A DNA stretch of 64,000 bases from Rhizophagus irregularis. Its lineage: Eukaryota; Glomeromycota; Glomeromycetes; Glomerales; Glomeraceae. The notes under the pieces were generated by a model that saw only the letters and a list, made by a program, of their open reading frames with translations, did not search any database and was not told where the DNA came from. Made by a program: the position numbers and the translations under genes. The DNA is taken from NCBI RefSeq assembly GCF_026210795.1, contig NC_089429.1:248001-312000 (forward strand). Direction: 5' to 3'. Shown here one piece after another: positions 22,150 to 32,394 of the stretch; positions within the stretch are counted from its first letter, which is position 1, and each line of letters opens with the position of its first letter.

Positions 22150-22229
22150 TATACATATAGGTTTCATATTTATTTATCTAATCTACATCAGGAAATTTTA
22201 TAGTGCGAAAAATTGCGTAAGTTTACGAT

Positions 22230-22857
22230 TTTGTAAGTTTACGAAAGTTTATGGCATAATATTTCGAAAAATTTCAAAATATTACGTAAGTTTACAATTT
22301 CGTAAGATTTATGTGATATTACGGTTAAAATATTACGTAAGTTTTCAATATCGTAAGATTTACGCAATATTACGGTCAAAATATTCTGCAAATTTACGAA
22401 ACTGTAAACCTGCGTAATATTACGGTTGAAATATTTCGAAAATTTACGAAACTGTAAACCTGCGTAATATTACGGTTGAAATATTTCGAAAATTTATGAA
22501 ACTGTAAACCTGCGTAATATTACGGTTGAAATATTTCGAAAATTTACGAAACTGTAAACCTGCGTAATATTACGGTTAAAATATTTCGAAAATTTACGAA
22601 ACTGTAAACCTGCGTAATATTACGGTTGAAATATTTCGAAAATTTACGAAACTGTAAACCTGCGTAATATTACGGTTAAAATATTTCGAAAATTTACGAA
22701 ACTGTAAACCTGCGTAATATTACGGTCAAAATATTCTGCAAATTTACGAAACTGTAAACCTGCGTAATATTACGGTTGAAATATTTCGAAAATTTACGAA
22801 ACTGTAAACCTGCGTAATATTACGGTTGAAATATTTCGAAAATTTACGAGATTGTAA
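22230..22857. repeat. 50-bp tandem satellite
   Basis: The word ACTGTAAACCTGCGTAATAT begins at 22401, 22451, 22501, 22551, 22601, 22651, 22701, 22751 and 22801, an exact 50-bp step without indels. Degenerate units lie on both sides. Each unit holds the palindromes CGTAATATTACG and GAAATATTTC. The array is subterminal in the Plavaka-like element; related but disordered words fill 31430-31857 at the other end. Unlike a CRISPR there are no unique spacers. Confidence 0.92.
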
Positions 22858-23233
22858 ACTGCATATGCAGTAGAACGTATACAAGGGGCATGTGATACTA
22901 TTGAATAATCAAAAATAATATAAACACCTTTTCTTTTATATAAACACCTTTTTTTTTAAGTTTGGGAAAGCAAATTTATTTTTATTTACGAATTTTTTAT
23001 TATTTACAATTTTTATGTTAAAAATTAAAGTAAATTCTAATTTTTATTATAACTTAATAAAAAAAATACACATTTGATACTTGTTCGCTACTATTTTATA
23101 AAATAGTACCCAGGCTGTACGGCGTGGACGTCAGTATCAGTCACAGCCCAAAAAAAACGTGAGTCTCCAGCCGATATTTGGTACGGACTGGGCCTAGCTA
23201 CTCACTTAATAAATAATAAAAAAATAAAAATAA

Positions 23234-23855
23234 TTATCTTCTTCTACGATACGTAGGTAAGTTTCTTCTTGCTCTACGATCGTCACGCGCGACTAAAATT
23301 GATCAAATTTATCAAATTTAAAACATGAACGTAAATATTAATTATAAATTTTATTATAGTATAATTACCCGGCCTCTCCCAAAATCTCATTCTAAATTCG
23401 CGATAATATCTTGCGCCGGTACGCGTCCACAGCCGCCGCCCAGGGTTACCATTACGATAAAGGACATAGTTCTAAATATCAAAATCAGTTTGAATATTCG
23501 GTAAATACATTTAATTTATATGAATGTAATGTTATTTATTTACTTACATGGTAATCCCTGACGAGGTTCCTCCACTTTTGGCTGCACTGTTGCCTGGAAA
23601 CCCTCGTTCGAAATATTCTATTTATTCTGATTCAATTAAATGGATTGGTTAATTTGAATTTAAATTCTTTCTTAAAGAAATTATAGATATTAGTCATATG
23701 AACCTATTGGCAACAGAGTCCCAAAAATCTTGGCAGCTTCTACCATTAATATTATGGTAGGCACGGTTTCTGTCGCGGCGTATGTCAACAAGTTCGTCCA
23801 TCATAGCCCAGTTCCAATGGACGTTATAGGAACGACGACGTGTTTGGCGAGGCAT
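23234..23855 (-). CDS. Myb/SANT-like DNA-binding protein, four exons
   Basis: I read exons at 23855-23704, 23617-23548, 23471-23369 and 23292-23234, giving 127 codons with GT-AG introns (GTTCAT, GTAAGT and GTAATT donors) and a continuous frame. The protein begins MPRQTRRRSYNVHWNW. It has evenly spaced aromatic residues and the motif QQCSQKWRNLVRDYH, typical of trihelix or Myb/SANT-like DNA-binding domains, then RYYREFRMRFW, and a very basic tail ending YRRRR. Proteins of this shape are often encoded by transposons and bind element ends. It lies inside the 9.7-kb element, on the same strand as the transposase. The first donor (GTTCAT) is weak, so the exon 1-2 junction is the least certain. Confidence 0.7.
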
Positions 23856-24422
23856 TATTAGATTTGATTTGATTTTTATAATTTGATTTTGGGATGAGTA
23901 AAAATTTGAAAGAAAGTCGTAAAATGTCACTTTAAATAAAATTTGAACAATACCTCTTTGGTTTGATTTTATTTCTCGTTTCAATTAAAATTTAATTTAT
24001 TAGACTTTTCATCATTAAACATATTAATTAAATCTCATGCGGATATGGATTATCTAAATATAAATATCATGATTCTAAATATAAATATAAATCACTTAAT
24101 TTATTTTAATTTTTTTTTAAAAAAAAAATCTTAGTTTGATTTCAATTAAAAATAATTAAAAATCATGTACATGATTTCAATTAAAAATAATTAAAAATCA
24201 TGTACATGTTTTGGTTATTTAAATATAAATATCAATATATTATATTTAAAAATAAACCAATTTATTATTAGCACATTCTATTGAATTTTAAAAAAATCAA
24301 TTTTTTTTTTAAAAAAAATCATCAATATATCATATTTAAAAATAAAACAATTATATTCTGATTAAATATTTTGCGTACATTTCTTAAAAAAATCATAAAA
24401 AAAAATCTTGTACGTCGTACAT
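23856..24422. other. AT-rich spacer in the transposon
   Basis: There is no gene. It holds the likely promoter side of the Myb/SANT-like gene and a 37-bp tandem duplication (TTTCAATTAAAAATAATT followed by AAAAATCATGTACATG) at about 24139-24208. A tract TGTACGTCGTACATG lies at about 24409, just outside the internal inverted repeat. Confidence 0.55.
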
Positions 24423-24630
24423 GCAATTACTAAATATCATCCCCTTGTGATAAATAAAAAATTACGCAACACAAATTCAACACAAACTCAACACAAATTT
24501 AACAAATTTAACGAAATTTGGCCAAAATTAATAATTTTTTACCAGAATTATCAACACAAATTGAACACAAATTGAACACAAATTTCAGTCACGATTTATT
24601 TATGTCACACCTGTGTTGTTAATAATTAAA
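24423..24630. repeat. Internal inverted repeat, left arm
   Basis: About 200 bp starting near GCAATTACTAAATATCATCC, containing TTTGGCCAAAATTA and a double AACACAAATTG, and ending near GTCACACCTGTGTTGTTAA. Its reverse complement occurs at 30330-30535 with few differences. The arms enclose the transposase and the divergent gene. Confidence 0.85.
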
Positions 24631-24730
24631 TAAATAAATCTGCATTTTATTTATGATATGGGAAACGTGACCATAAATTCTTTAAGGATATAATTTTATT
24701 AAAATAAATCAAAACTCCTATATCAAGTGA

Positions 24731-27710
24731 CTAAAAAATATATTTATTTACGAAATATTCATTTTGTTTATCAAATCGGGGTACTATGTGAACGACACCA
24801 TGTATAGACTCTATAGCTACAAAGTTATATAATTCTATCAATTTTAAGTGAGGACATCCATATAAATATGGGCTCCTTTTAGATTTAAAATCGTACCATT
24901 GAATTAATGCGAGATTTAGCGGTGGGTCTGTTAATACTTCTGCTAACAATAAGGCCTATAAATAATAAATATTTATTAATACTTTATAATAAATTATTAC
25001 ATAAATTGGAAAAATACCTGTCCATAACAAAGTCCTTTGTCTGATATATAATCATTTGATTCTTCAGAATCCATTGAAATAGCTATGTCGCTAAACCATA
25101 CTTTATTATGATACCTGTTTGTGGCACGCATTATGGCACCATTTTCCAGTGTTACCGATCCGTATATGTTTATTCGGGTTTCACCAATAATTGTGAACCC
25201 ATCAAGTAAATCTAGATATGAATCCAGACAACTTATAAATCTAGCAAAACCGGTCTGCATTTTATTGTCTACGGAATCTTTTTTTCATTAAAAAATGTAT
25301 TTGCATCTTGTAAAGAGAAATCAAAGAGTCTTGCAGAAAATTTACAAGTGCGAGGTGTTTTTGCCGGATTCACTGAATGTTGAGACATTCTAATAGATAT
25401 TGCTTGACGTTTTATCTATTAATTTAATTTCCATCTTAAGTTATATAATAAATATATACAATAAATAAATTTCCAAATACTTACAGTTCGTAAAAGCTGA
25501 GGTTCGACATCTTTTTTATTGCTAATTCGGTAGGGTATTTTAACGAAATATTTGTGGAGACTTTCGTAAGTTTCTGTGATATAGCCATTTATTGCGCCAT
25601 AAGATCGTATTGAGTCAATAATGTGATAAACCCATGAATGCAATTTAGGCAACTTCAAATTGGAAGGAGAAACAAATTTAAAAGCCTTGACAAACATCCG
25701 CGCCCATCTATGTATTGCATCCTAAAATTTAAATGTTAATTTAATTTATTTAATTTAAATTTTCGATTTTACTAAAATTTTAATACATACATTAAATTTC
25801 TCCAAGTCACTTTCACTAAATTCTTCATATCTACTTAAAATATACATTTCATTCCAATATTCGTACAATTTCACAAGATCATCATTATTTACAAAATTAT
25901 CTACTTCGTTATTATTTTCATCATATAAATTATCAATAACAAATATCATGACTTTCATCAAACTTCGATATTCATTAGCAGTTAATCTTGCAATTGACTG
26001 CAGTCCATTGGAAAAAATTTTAATGGCGGGAAAACGTGGAATTGCTGCTAGACGGCGATCTACTTCTTCAACTAATTTATTACCATTAACATGTTGCAAT
26101 TTTAAGATATCACACGTGAAGATAATTTGATAACGAAATAAACCCAAATCTAAATGATGCATTCTGTCAGGAACAGTAGCCAAGTAGATATTTATATTCC
26201 TTGATAATATAAATATTTATAATTAATATATATATATGTTATTATAATTATTTCTACTTTTGCATACTTACGGCAAATCCCAAAAAAAATTAGGTACAGA
26301 TTCTATGCAAACAGATTTTTGTGTATCATTTTCAAAATATTTACGCATTTCATCATGAGTTCTTAGTATTACATCATTAACCGATAAGTTTATATTTGCA
26401 AGATTGTCCCTTTTAATTAAACAGGAGTGACATGGAAGGCTTGAATTGGAGGATTTATAAACTAAACAAAAACTTGCGGCTTCTGGCCAATCTGCAATAA
26501 TAGTTGAAACTCTAGGATAAAACCAGGTATTTTCATTATTTATAAAAAGGTCTATACCATCTTTTAATAAAATAATTGGTTCTAGTAAATGACGTAAAGA
26601 TTTATGAAAGGTATCACGAACCAGATCTTTATTTGCAGCTTCTAAAATTGGTAAATATCCCAAAAGTTGCTTTGCATCCTGTTTATTACGACGCCATATT
26701 GGAATATTGCCTAATGAAATATATATTGGATGCAATTGACTTTTTCCTAATGTATCTGTAGTTGTTGCATCTGAATATAAAATAATTGATAATAATTTGG
26801 AACCAGTAGGTAAGGATTCTTGCGTAGTTTTCCACCATTTTCCAGTGTTTTGTTCACTGTAAATACTTTCTCTATTATACTATAAAATAATATAAATAAA
26901 TTAAAATAAATATTATTTAAATTATTGAATTAACTAATATTTACTATTTACCTCATAGTTTTCGTAAGATAGCGCAAAATTTTGTGTTATGTCAGGAACA
27001 GTTAAGATATTTTTGATGCACTGTATTAAGTTTTGATAATAAAGAAAATAATCTTTATCCTTATGTTTTGTTATAAGAACTTTACTAAATTCTAAATTAG
27101 AAAACTTCATATTATTCATAAATGCTCGTCCCTGTTCAATATTTTTTGGTAATGGTGATTCTGTAAGATTTGAATGTTTATTAAAAAAACGTATTATTTC
27201 ATTACCACCTTTATTGTTTATTTTATATTTCGTTACTAATAACATTAGATCTTTATAAGCATCATTAGGAAATTCTGTGCAAGTTTTGGTATTGAGATTT
27301 TTGGGTTCTTCAAAAATTTCAGGCTCTTCAGATGAATCTAATATATTTTCAAAGTTACTATCTTCAAGGCTCATCTCTGATATTGCACTTCCAATACTGT
27401 CAAATGACATATTTTGTACATTATTATCATCATCCACCTAAAATTATAAACCAAAATGAGTTAGTATAATTTGAGCTTTTTCTTTAAAAAGAATAATCTG
27501 GAATAACATAATTACCTCAACTTTATCATTTTCATATTCACTACTTAGATTACTTCTTGTATCCATTTCACTGCTATATTTTTCACTATCATTATTATCA
27601 TCATCATCTTCTACTTCTACTTCTACATTTTTTAAGCATTTTTGGGCGTGTTGAGTATATGCAAAGCGTTGACTGAATATTCGCATACAAAGGGGGCATT
27701 TGAAACTCAT
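24731..27710 (-). CDS. Plavaka-type (CACTA superfamily) transposase, seven exons, one frameshift
   Basis: Exons by hand are 27710-27516, 27437-26952, 26879-26272, 26199-25791, 25721-25485, 25415-25018 and 24955-24731, about 850 codons, close to the usual Plavaka length. The N-terminus is a C2H2 zinc finger (FKCPLCMRIF...QHAQKC), followed by an acidic linker. The core has LYSDATTTDTLGKSQLHPIY, SLGNIP, IIADWPEAASF with a CHSC pair, VPDRMHHLDLGLF, LPKLHSWVYH and YGAINGYITETYESLHKYF, all characteristic of this family; the Asp of YSD and of ADWPE and the Glu of TETYE are the catalytic candidates. It would cut and join the element's ends. In exon 6 the frame shifts by -1 at A-AAA-AAG (25284-25278), just before a TAG at 25271-25269. 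This is either an inactivating indel or a programmed shift. It is divergent from the gene at 28818. Confidence 0.85.
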
Positions 27711-28817
27711 GTTACTAAATTAACGCGTTAAATTTGATGAAAAGTATCAATTCACTATTTAATTTATATGAGATTATGTGTGCTAATAAAATTATATTGC
27801 AAATTCATTGTAAAAATTTAATGAATTAATTGAATGGATTACAATTGATTGAGTTATTTGAATAGACACGACTACGCAAATTTACGCATTAATGAATGGA
27901 ACTGGCTGTAAGAATCTGGTGGCTAATATCGCGGAATCATTCGCAATTTTACGCATTATAGCAAAATTTAAAATATGCGAAACACTCAGCAATTTTGCTG
28001 TCGGGAACTTGCCGAGTTCGTGGGTTGGCAAATCTAAAAATAAATGTAACAAGTCTATGATGTACCATATAAATATTGTTTATTATTTTATTTACTATTT
28101 CAATTTGCCGGCAACCTGCCAAGTGAATCTGACAGCAAAAGTGCTGAGTGTTTCGCATATTTTGAATTTGCTGTAACGGGCTGTAAGAATTCGGATGGCC
28201 GGCTAATCATCTGATAATCAGCCGCAAATTTATTGGCTTAACACGGCAAATCACTTTTACAATAATGGACGGATGATCAGCCACAAATTTATGCGATAAT
28301 CAGGTTATAAGCGCTATCAATCTGATCAGCCAAATGAGTTCACTGGCTGCAACTTTTTTTTTCCATGCATAAAAGCCCCAACATGTGTAACATGTTATTT
28401 TTTTATAAATTGGATTTGATTAATATTTCGATTGTACTATGTATGTGCTTTTACGAGAGTTTTTTTTTAAAGTTCTCTTATGAAAGTGTTACAATATTTT
28501 TTCGTAATATCACGATGCAAAATTTTTGCATTAGTACATTCATTTTTCGTAATATTTCGCATTAGTTCATCCATTTTTCGCAATATTTCGCAAGTTTTTT
28601 TTCTTTTTTAGTATAGAATGGCGGAAATTACCTTATGACAGCTTGCCTCCTTTTTCTGAATTTCTGATTCATGTATTTCCCCCTTTTTCCTCATCCTTTT
28701 CGAATTTTCTAGTTCACCTTTTTCTCATATATTTCCTCTTTTTTCTCATATATTTCCTCTTTTTTCTCATATATTTCCTCCTTTTTCTCATATTTTCGTT
28801 TCAAATTTATTATCATA
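27711..28817. promoter_or_regulatory. Divergent intergenic region between transposase and plus-strand gene
   Basis: About 1.1 kb separates the two divergent start codons. It holds a foldback at 27960-28172, repeats of GGCTGTAAGAAT at 27903 and 28179, and GTAATATTTCGCATTAG-like words at 28500-28590 that echo the element's subterminal repeats. It probably contains both promoters. No specific promoter element can be named. Confidence 0.5.
27960..28172. repeat. Inverted repeat in the divergent promoter region
   Basis: AAAATATGCGAAACACTCAG near 27970 pairs with CTGAGTGTTTCGCATATTTT near 28144, and ATTTTGCTGTC with GACAGCAAAAG. The arms are about 50 bp and the loop about 100 bp. The reading frames on both strands (27892-28176 and 27949-28158) are products of this symmetry. 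Confidence 0.75.
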
Positions 28818-30252
28818 ATGGCTACAAAGCGTGGCGAGAAACGAAGAATTGACGATAATGAAAGATTTTCAAAACGTAGTACTGAGGGTAGCGAAGCTGA
28901 GAAGCGAGTGAGAATATCCGATGATAGTGTTGATGGTATATATGACATAATATGTATCATATTCTTTATAAAAGAAATTATATAATATATAGTTAAATTA
29001 TATTTTATTGTTAAAGTTAATAAAAAAACAATAGAAAAACTATTAAGAACCAATTCGCAGATAATTTCTAAGCTTGAAGTTCTTATCACCGGACAAAAAA
29101 ATCTCGAAACCCGTCTCTCGAAAGATAGAAAAAAAGCTCAACGATAATAACAAAAATAATAATAATACAATAGATCCGGAGTATGTAAAGGTAATAAAGA
29201 TGAATATTATTTAATGTAAACCTGAAATGCTAACCTCGTTTGATTAGGAGCTCGTTAAGAAGGTGTCGAAAATTTTATTTGAAAATTTTGTTTATCCTTC
29301 GCAAAGACGAGTACAAACTCGCTACCGAAAAATATTTAAAAGACGAAAATCCGGAATTTATGCGCCAGTTCAAAAAAAATCAATGGATTATTTTTTTCGA
29401 AAAAAAAATTGCCCCGACTGTAAGTTAAAGCAATTATGAATTTTATTAAATTTCATACTAACATTTTTTTTTAATAGTTAGTACAACAACATAGAAGCAT
29501 ACGAGGGACGTTCACGTCTAGAGTTAAAGACGTTATGTATTCTGTTTTCGAAGCGACTGGGCATAAATTACCGTCTATTAACACTCAGGCTAGTCCGTCA
29601 AAGATTCAGGAATGGAAGAGTAAGGCGGAGGTGAAAAGATGTTACAACAACCTATTTAAAAAGGTTAAAGATGGGCAACCTACGACATATATGTCGCTGA
29701 TAATTGATAAGTTGCGAAAAGAAAATAAAAATCCCTCAAAAACACAAATAGCGTATGCGATTAGCATATGTGAAACGTACTTAAATCCTAATAATCAAAA
29801 CATTCAAATGAGCGAAAGTATAATGAAGTCGAAGATAATCAACAACTTAGTAAGTTTTTAATTTACAATTTGCAAAATGTGAATTATTTGAATTACAGTT
29901 TATTTATTTATTTATTGATTTTTAGCAAAAGTTGGAAAATAGGGATAAATTTACACATTCGGACGATGATTCTCATGATGGTAATGATGTAGACGATGGT
30001 GGTGATAGAGCAGCTGACGATAGAGCAGGTGCGGCTGATAATGGTGTGACTAACGATGGTAGGCCTAACGATGGTGCGGCTAACGATGATGCGGCCAACG
30101 ATGGTGCGGCCAACGATGGTGCGGCCAACGATGGTGCGGCCAATGATGGCATAGCTGACGATGATATACTTTCTATTGACTCTTATAACACGGAGGAGGA
30201 AGGTCGGTATGTAAATAGTTTATTAGAGAATTATGGGTTGCATAAAAAATAA
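28818..30252 (+). pseudogene. Transposon accessory gene: coiled coil plus Asp/Ala-rich tail, two frameshifts
   Basis: The start is ATG 28818 (MATKRGEKRRIDDNERF). GT-AG introns can be placed at about 28936-29014, 29191-29247, 29420-29477 and 29850-29924. Exon 2 encodes a heptad-like coiled coil (KLLRTNSQIISKLEVL). Exons 3-4 encode a basic helical domain: DEYKLATEKYLKDENPEFM, RGTFTSRVKDVMYSVFEATG and AYAISICETYL. The last exon is acidic with repeats of AANDG and ends YGLHKK. Reading through needs a +1 shift in an A-run near 29130 and another near 29295, so this copy looks broken. The family is unknown to me. A DNA- or transposase-binding accessory role is inferred only from its place in the element. 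Confidence 0.6.
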
Positions 30253-30329
30253 ATATTATTTTTTATATATATCACACGTAATAGCATTTTTTTTACCATA
30301 ATTAATATAGTTTTAATAAATAAAATGGT

Positions 30330-30535
30330 TATTAATTCTTAACAACACGGGTGTGACATAAATAAATCGTGGCTGAAATTTGTGTTCAATTTGTGTTCAA
30401 TTTGTGTTGATAATTCTGGTAAAAATTTGTTAATTTTGGCCAAATTTCGTTAAATTTGTTAAATTTGTGTTGAATTTGTGTTGATAATTTTTAATTTATC
30501 ACGAGGGGATAATATTTAGTAATTGTGCATATACA
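30330..30535. repeat. Internal inverted repeat, right arm
   Basis: This is the reverse complement of 24423-24630, from TTAACAACACGGGTGTGACA through GAAATTTGTGTTCAATTTG to GGGGATAATATTTAGTAATT. It begins about 80 bp after the stop of the plus-strand gene, as the left arm begins about 100 bp after the transposase stop, so the two-gene core is symmetrical. Confidence 0.85.
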
Positions 30536-31429
30536 ATTTCTGTGATTTTTTAAAATGCGGATTTCCGTAATTTTACGATATCGTATTTTCTGGCCAATCA
30601 AAATTAGGCTGATCCTTGCATGTGATTTAATCATTTAATCATTTAATCGTACGCGCGTTTTTGTCTTATTTATTTTTGTTTCTTATTTCTTTATTCTTTT
30701 GTTCAATATTTTTAATTTTTTTGTCTCTTCTTTCTATTTATATTTCTTTAATTATATACAATATATTTACATATATTTCATAATTTATTGCTTTGCAGGT
30801 ATAGAAATATTTGTTTATTAATACTAATTATTTTCATTTTTTTTTACCTCTTTGTTATTTTGTATCGTAATACTAACAATAATATCCATGTTTCCTTTAT
30901 TCCTTTTTACTTGTACTTTAATACTAACGATACTAACAATACTAACAACATGTTTATTTTTTCCTTTCTCTTTATTTCTTTATTCTTTTGTTCAATTACT
31001 TTGCAGGTATAGAAATATTTATTTATTAATACTAATTATTTTAATATTAACGCGTTTTTTTTTACCTCTTTGTTACTTTATGTCGTAATACTAACAATAC
31101 TATCTACGTTTCCTTTATTTCTTTTTACTTGTACTTTAATACTAACGATAATATCCATGTTTCTTTTACTCCTTTTACTGTTTCTTTAACTCTTTTTACC
31201 TTAATACTAACAATAATAACAATATTTCTTTTATCTTTATATCTAATACTAACGTTACTATAGCTGTTTCTCTTCTTTTTACGTCTAATAATATTGTTAC
31301 TCTACTCTTTCTTTTTTTTACTTTTATGTATTCTGTATATATTAATAAATACTTGTAATTTTTTATGATTATATCTAATAAAACATACATTATATAAACT
31401 TATAGTACAGAAAATGAAGTATTATTTAT
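30536..31429. repeat. T-rich spacer with about 211-bp tandem duplication
   Basis: TTTGCAGGTATAGAAATATT occurs at about 30793 and 31003, and each is followed by TTTATTAATACTAATTATTT and strings of ATACTAACAATA. This is an imperfect duplication with a step of about 211 bp. The small ORFs here (30788-31012 and 30852-31088) are T-rich and repeat-driven; I do not believe them. Confidence 0.6.
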
Positions 31430-31857
31430 CGAAATATTTTGAAATATTACGAAATATTAAGTTGTGTAAAATCACAGAATATTACGAATCGTCAAATTAT
31501 GGAACATTACGCATCATAGAATTTCGAAATATTTTAAAAAGTTGCGAAGTATTACGCAGTAAAATTACGGAATATTACGAATCGTAAAATTACGAAGCCT
31601 TGCATACAGTAATATTTCGAAATATTTTAAAAAGTTACAAAATATTACGCTTACGCAAACTTGCGGCGGGTCTGAAAACTTACGAAATATTATGTAAAAT
31701 TACGAAATATTGCGAACCGCAAAATTACGGAATATTACAAATCGTAAAATTACGAAGCTTTGCATATCGTAATATTTCGAAATATTTTAAAAAGTTACAA
31801 AATATTACGCTTACGCAAACTTGCGGCGGGTCTGGAAGCTTACGAAATATTATGATG
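31430..31857. repeat. Subterminal AATATTACG repeats, right side of transposon
   Basis: The tract is built from GAAATATTACG, GTAAAATTACG, AAATATTTTAAAAAGTTAC and CTTACGCAAACTTGCGGCGG (the last at about 31649 and 31808). One unit of about 160 bp is duplicated (about 31575-31735 and 31735-31895). It mirrors the 50-bp satellite at the left end in base words but not in order. Confidence 0.75.
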
Positions 31858-31901
31858 TGTAAACTTGCGCAACTTTTCGCACTATATAATTTCCTGATGT
31901 A

Positions 31902-32394
31902 CTAGACTAAATTATTTCCAAGCTATTTCTAAATTATATTTAGTAAATTTGGTATTAATATGAACTATAATTATTTTATTTAACTTAATTTTTTTATTTT
32001 TTATATTTGTTCTTTCATTTGCTTTTCACTACTTTTTTTTCCTTTCAGCAATTTTTTCTATTATTTATATCTTTGCTTTTCTGTAATTTTCAGTTTGACC
32101 TTTTTGTAATCCATATATATTCATTATCATATTTTCCAAACTCATGTTTCAAAATCATTTCAAGATCTAAAGTATAAATACAGAAAACCATTTTTATAAA
32201 AAAAAAATAAAAAGAAATATTAATAATACTTCTCAAATAAAAAAAATAAATTTTCCATTCTTATAACTTTCAGAGTTTTATATCCAAGAGATTAAGCTTA
32301 GATTCAAGAACCCTAAAGAAAAAAAAGGAACATTAGTAACATTTCCAAAATAAAAAAATTGAATACTCTCATTCCTAGCTTACAATCTCTGGAG
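31902..32394 (-). repeat. AT-rich stretch with intron-like array, locus B (part 1)
   Basis: 31902-32150 shows nothing. From about 32260 to 32394, read on the minus strand, there is an exon-like piece GGTTCTTGAATCTAAGC... at about 32314-32274, preceded by an intron-like spacer that starts GTAAGCTAGG at 32382 and ends TTTTTTTTCTTTAG. The piece resembles that at 18015-18038 (AAGCTKAATCTYTTGG). No gene is recognised. Confidence 0.35.

Larger units (their letters stand above)
22186..31899. mobile_element. Candidate Plavaka/CACTA-class transposon, 9.7 kb
   Basis: The segment starts CATCAGGAAATTTTATAGTG and ends with the complement of CATCAGGAAATTATATAGTG. The 41-bp terminal inverted repeats differ at three positions, and TA flanks both ends (22184-22185 and 31900-31901). 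Just inside both ends are long tracts of AATATTACG/CGTAATATT repeats, as CACTA-class elements often have. It encodes a Plavaka-type transposase (24731-27710), a Myb/SANT-like gene (23234-23855) and a divergent plus-strand gene (28818-30252). A second inverted-repeat pair at 24423-24630 and 30330-30535 raises the alternative that a 6.1-kb element is nested in a larger one. Confidence 0.7.

Noticed and set aside
22401-22857. CRISPR-like regular repeat spacing
   Set aside because: The units are contiguous 50-bp tandem repeats with no unique spacers, and the genome is eukaryotic.
28643-28852. Plus-strand 69-codon ORF and the opposing 126-codon ORF (28709-29089)
   Set aside because: Both come from a tandem CATATATTTCCTCTTTTTT tract (KKEEIYE repeats on the other strand) just upstream of the accessory gene.
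30788-31088. Two overlapping 74-78-codon ORFs
   Set aside because: They are T-rich, lie in a 211-bp tandem duplication and show only hydrophobic low-complexity residues; no start or splice context supports them.
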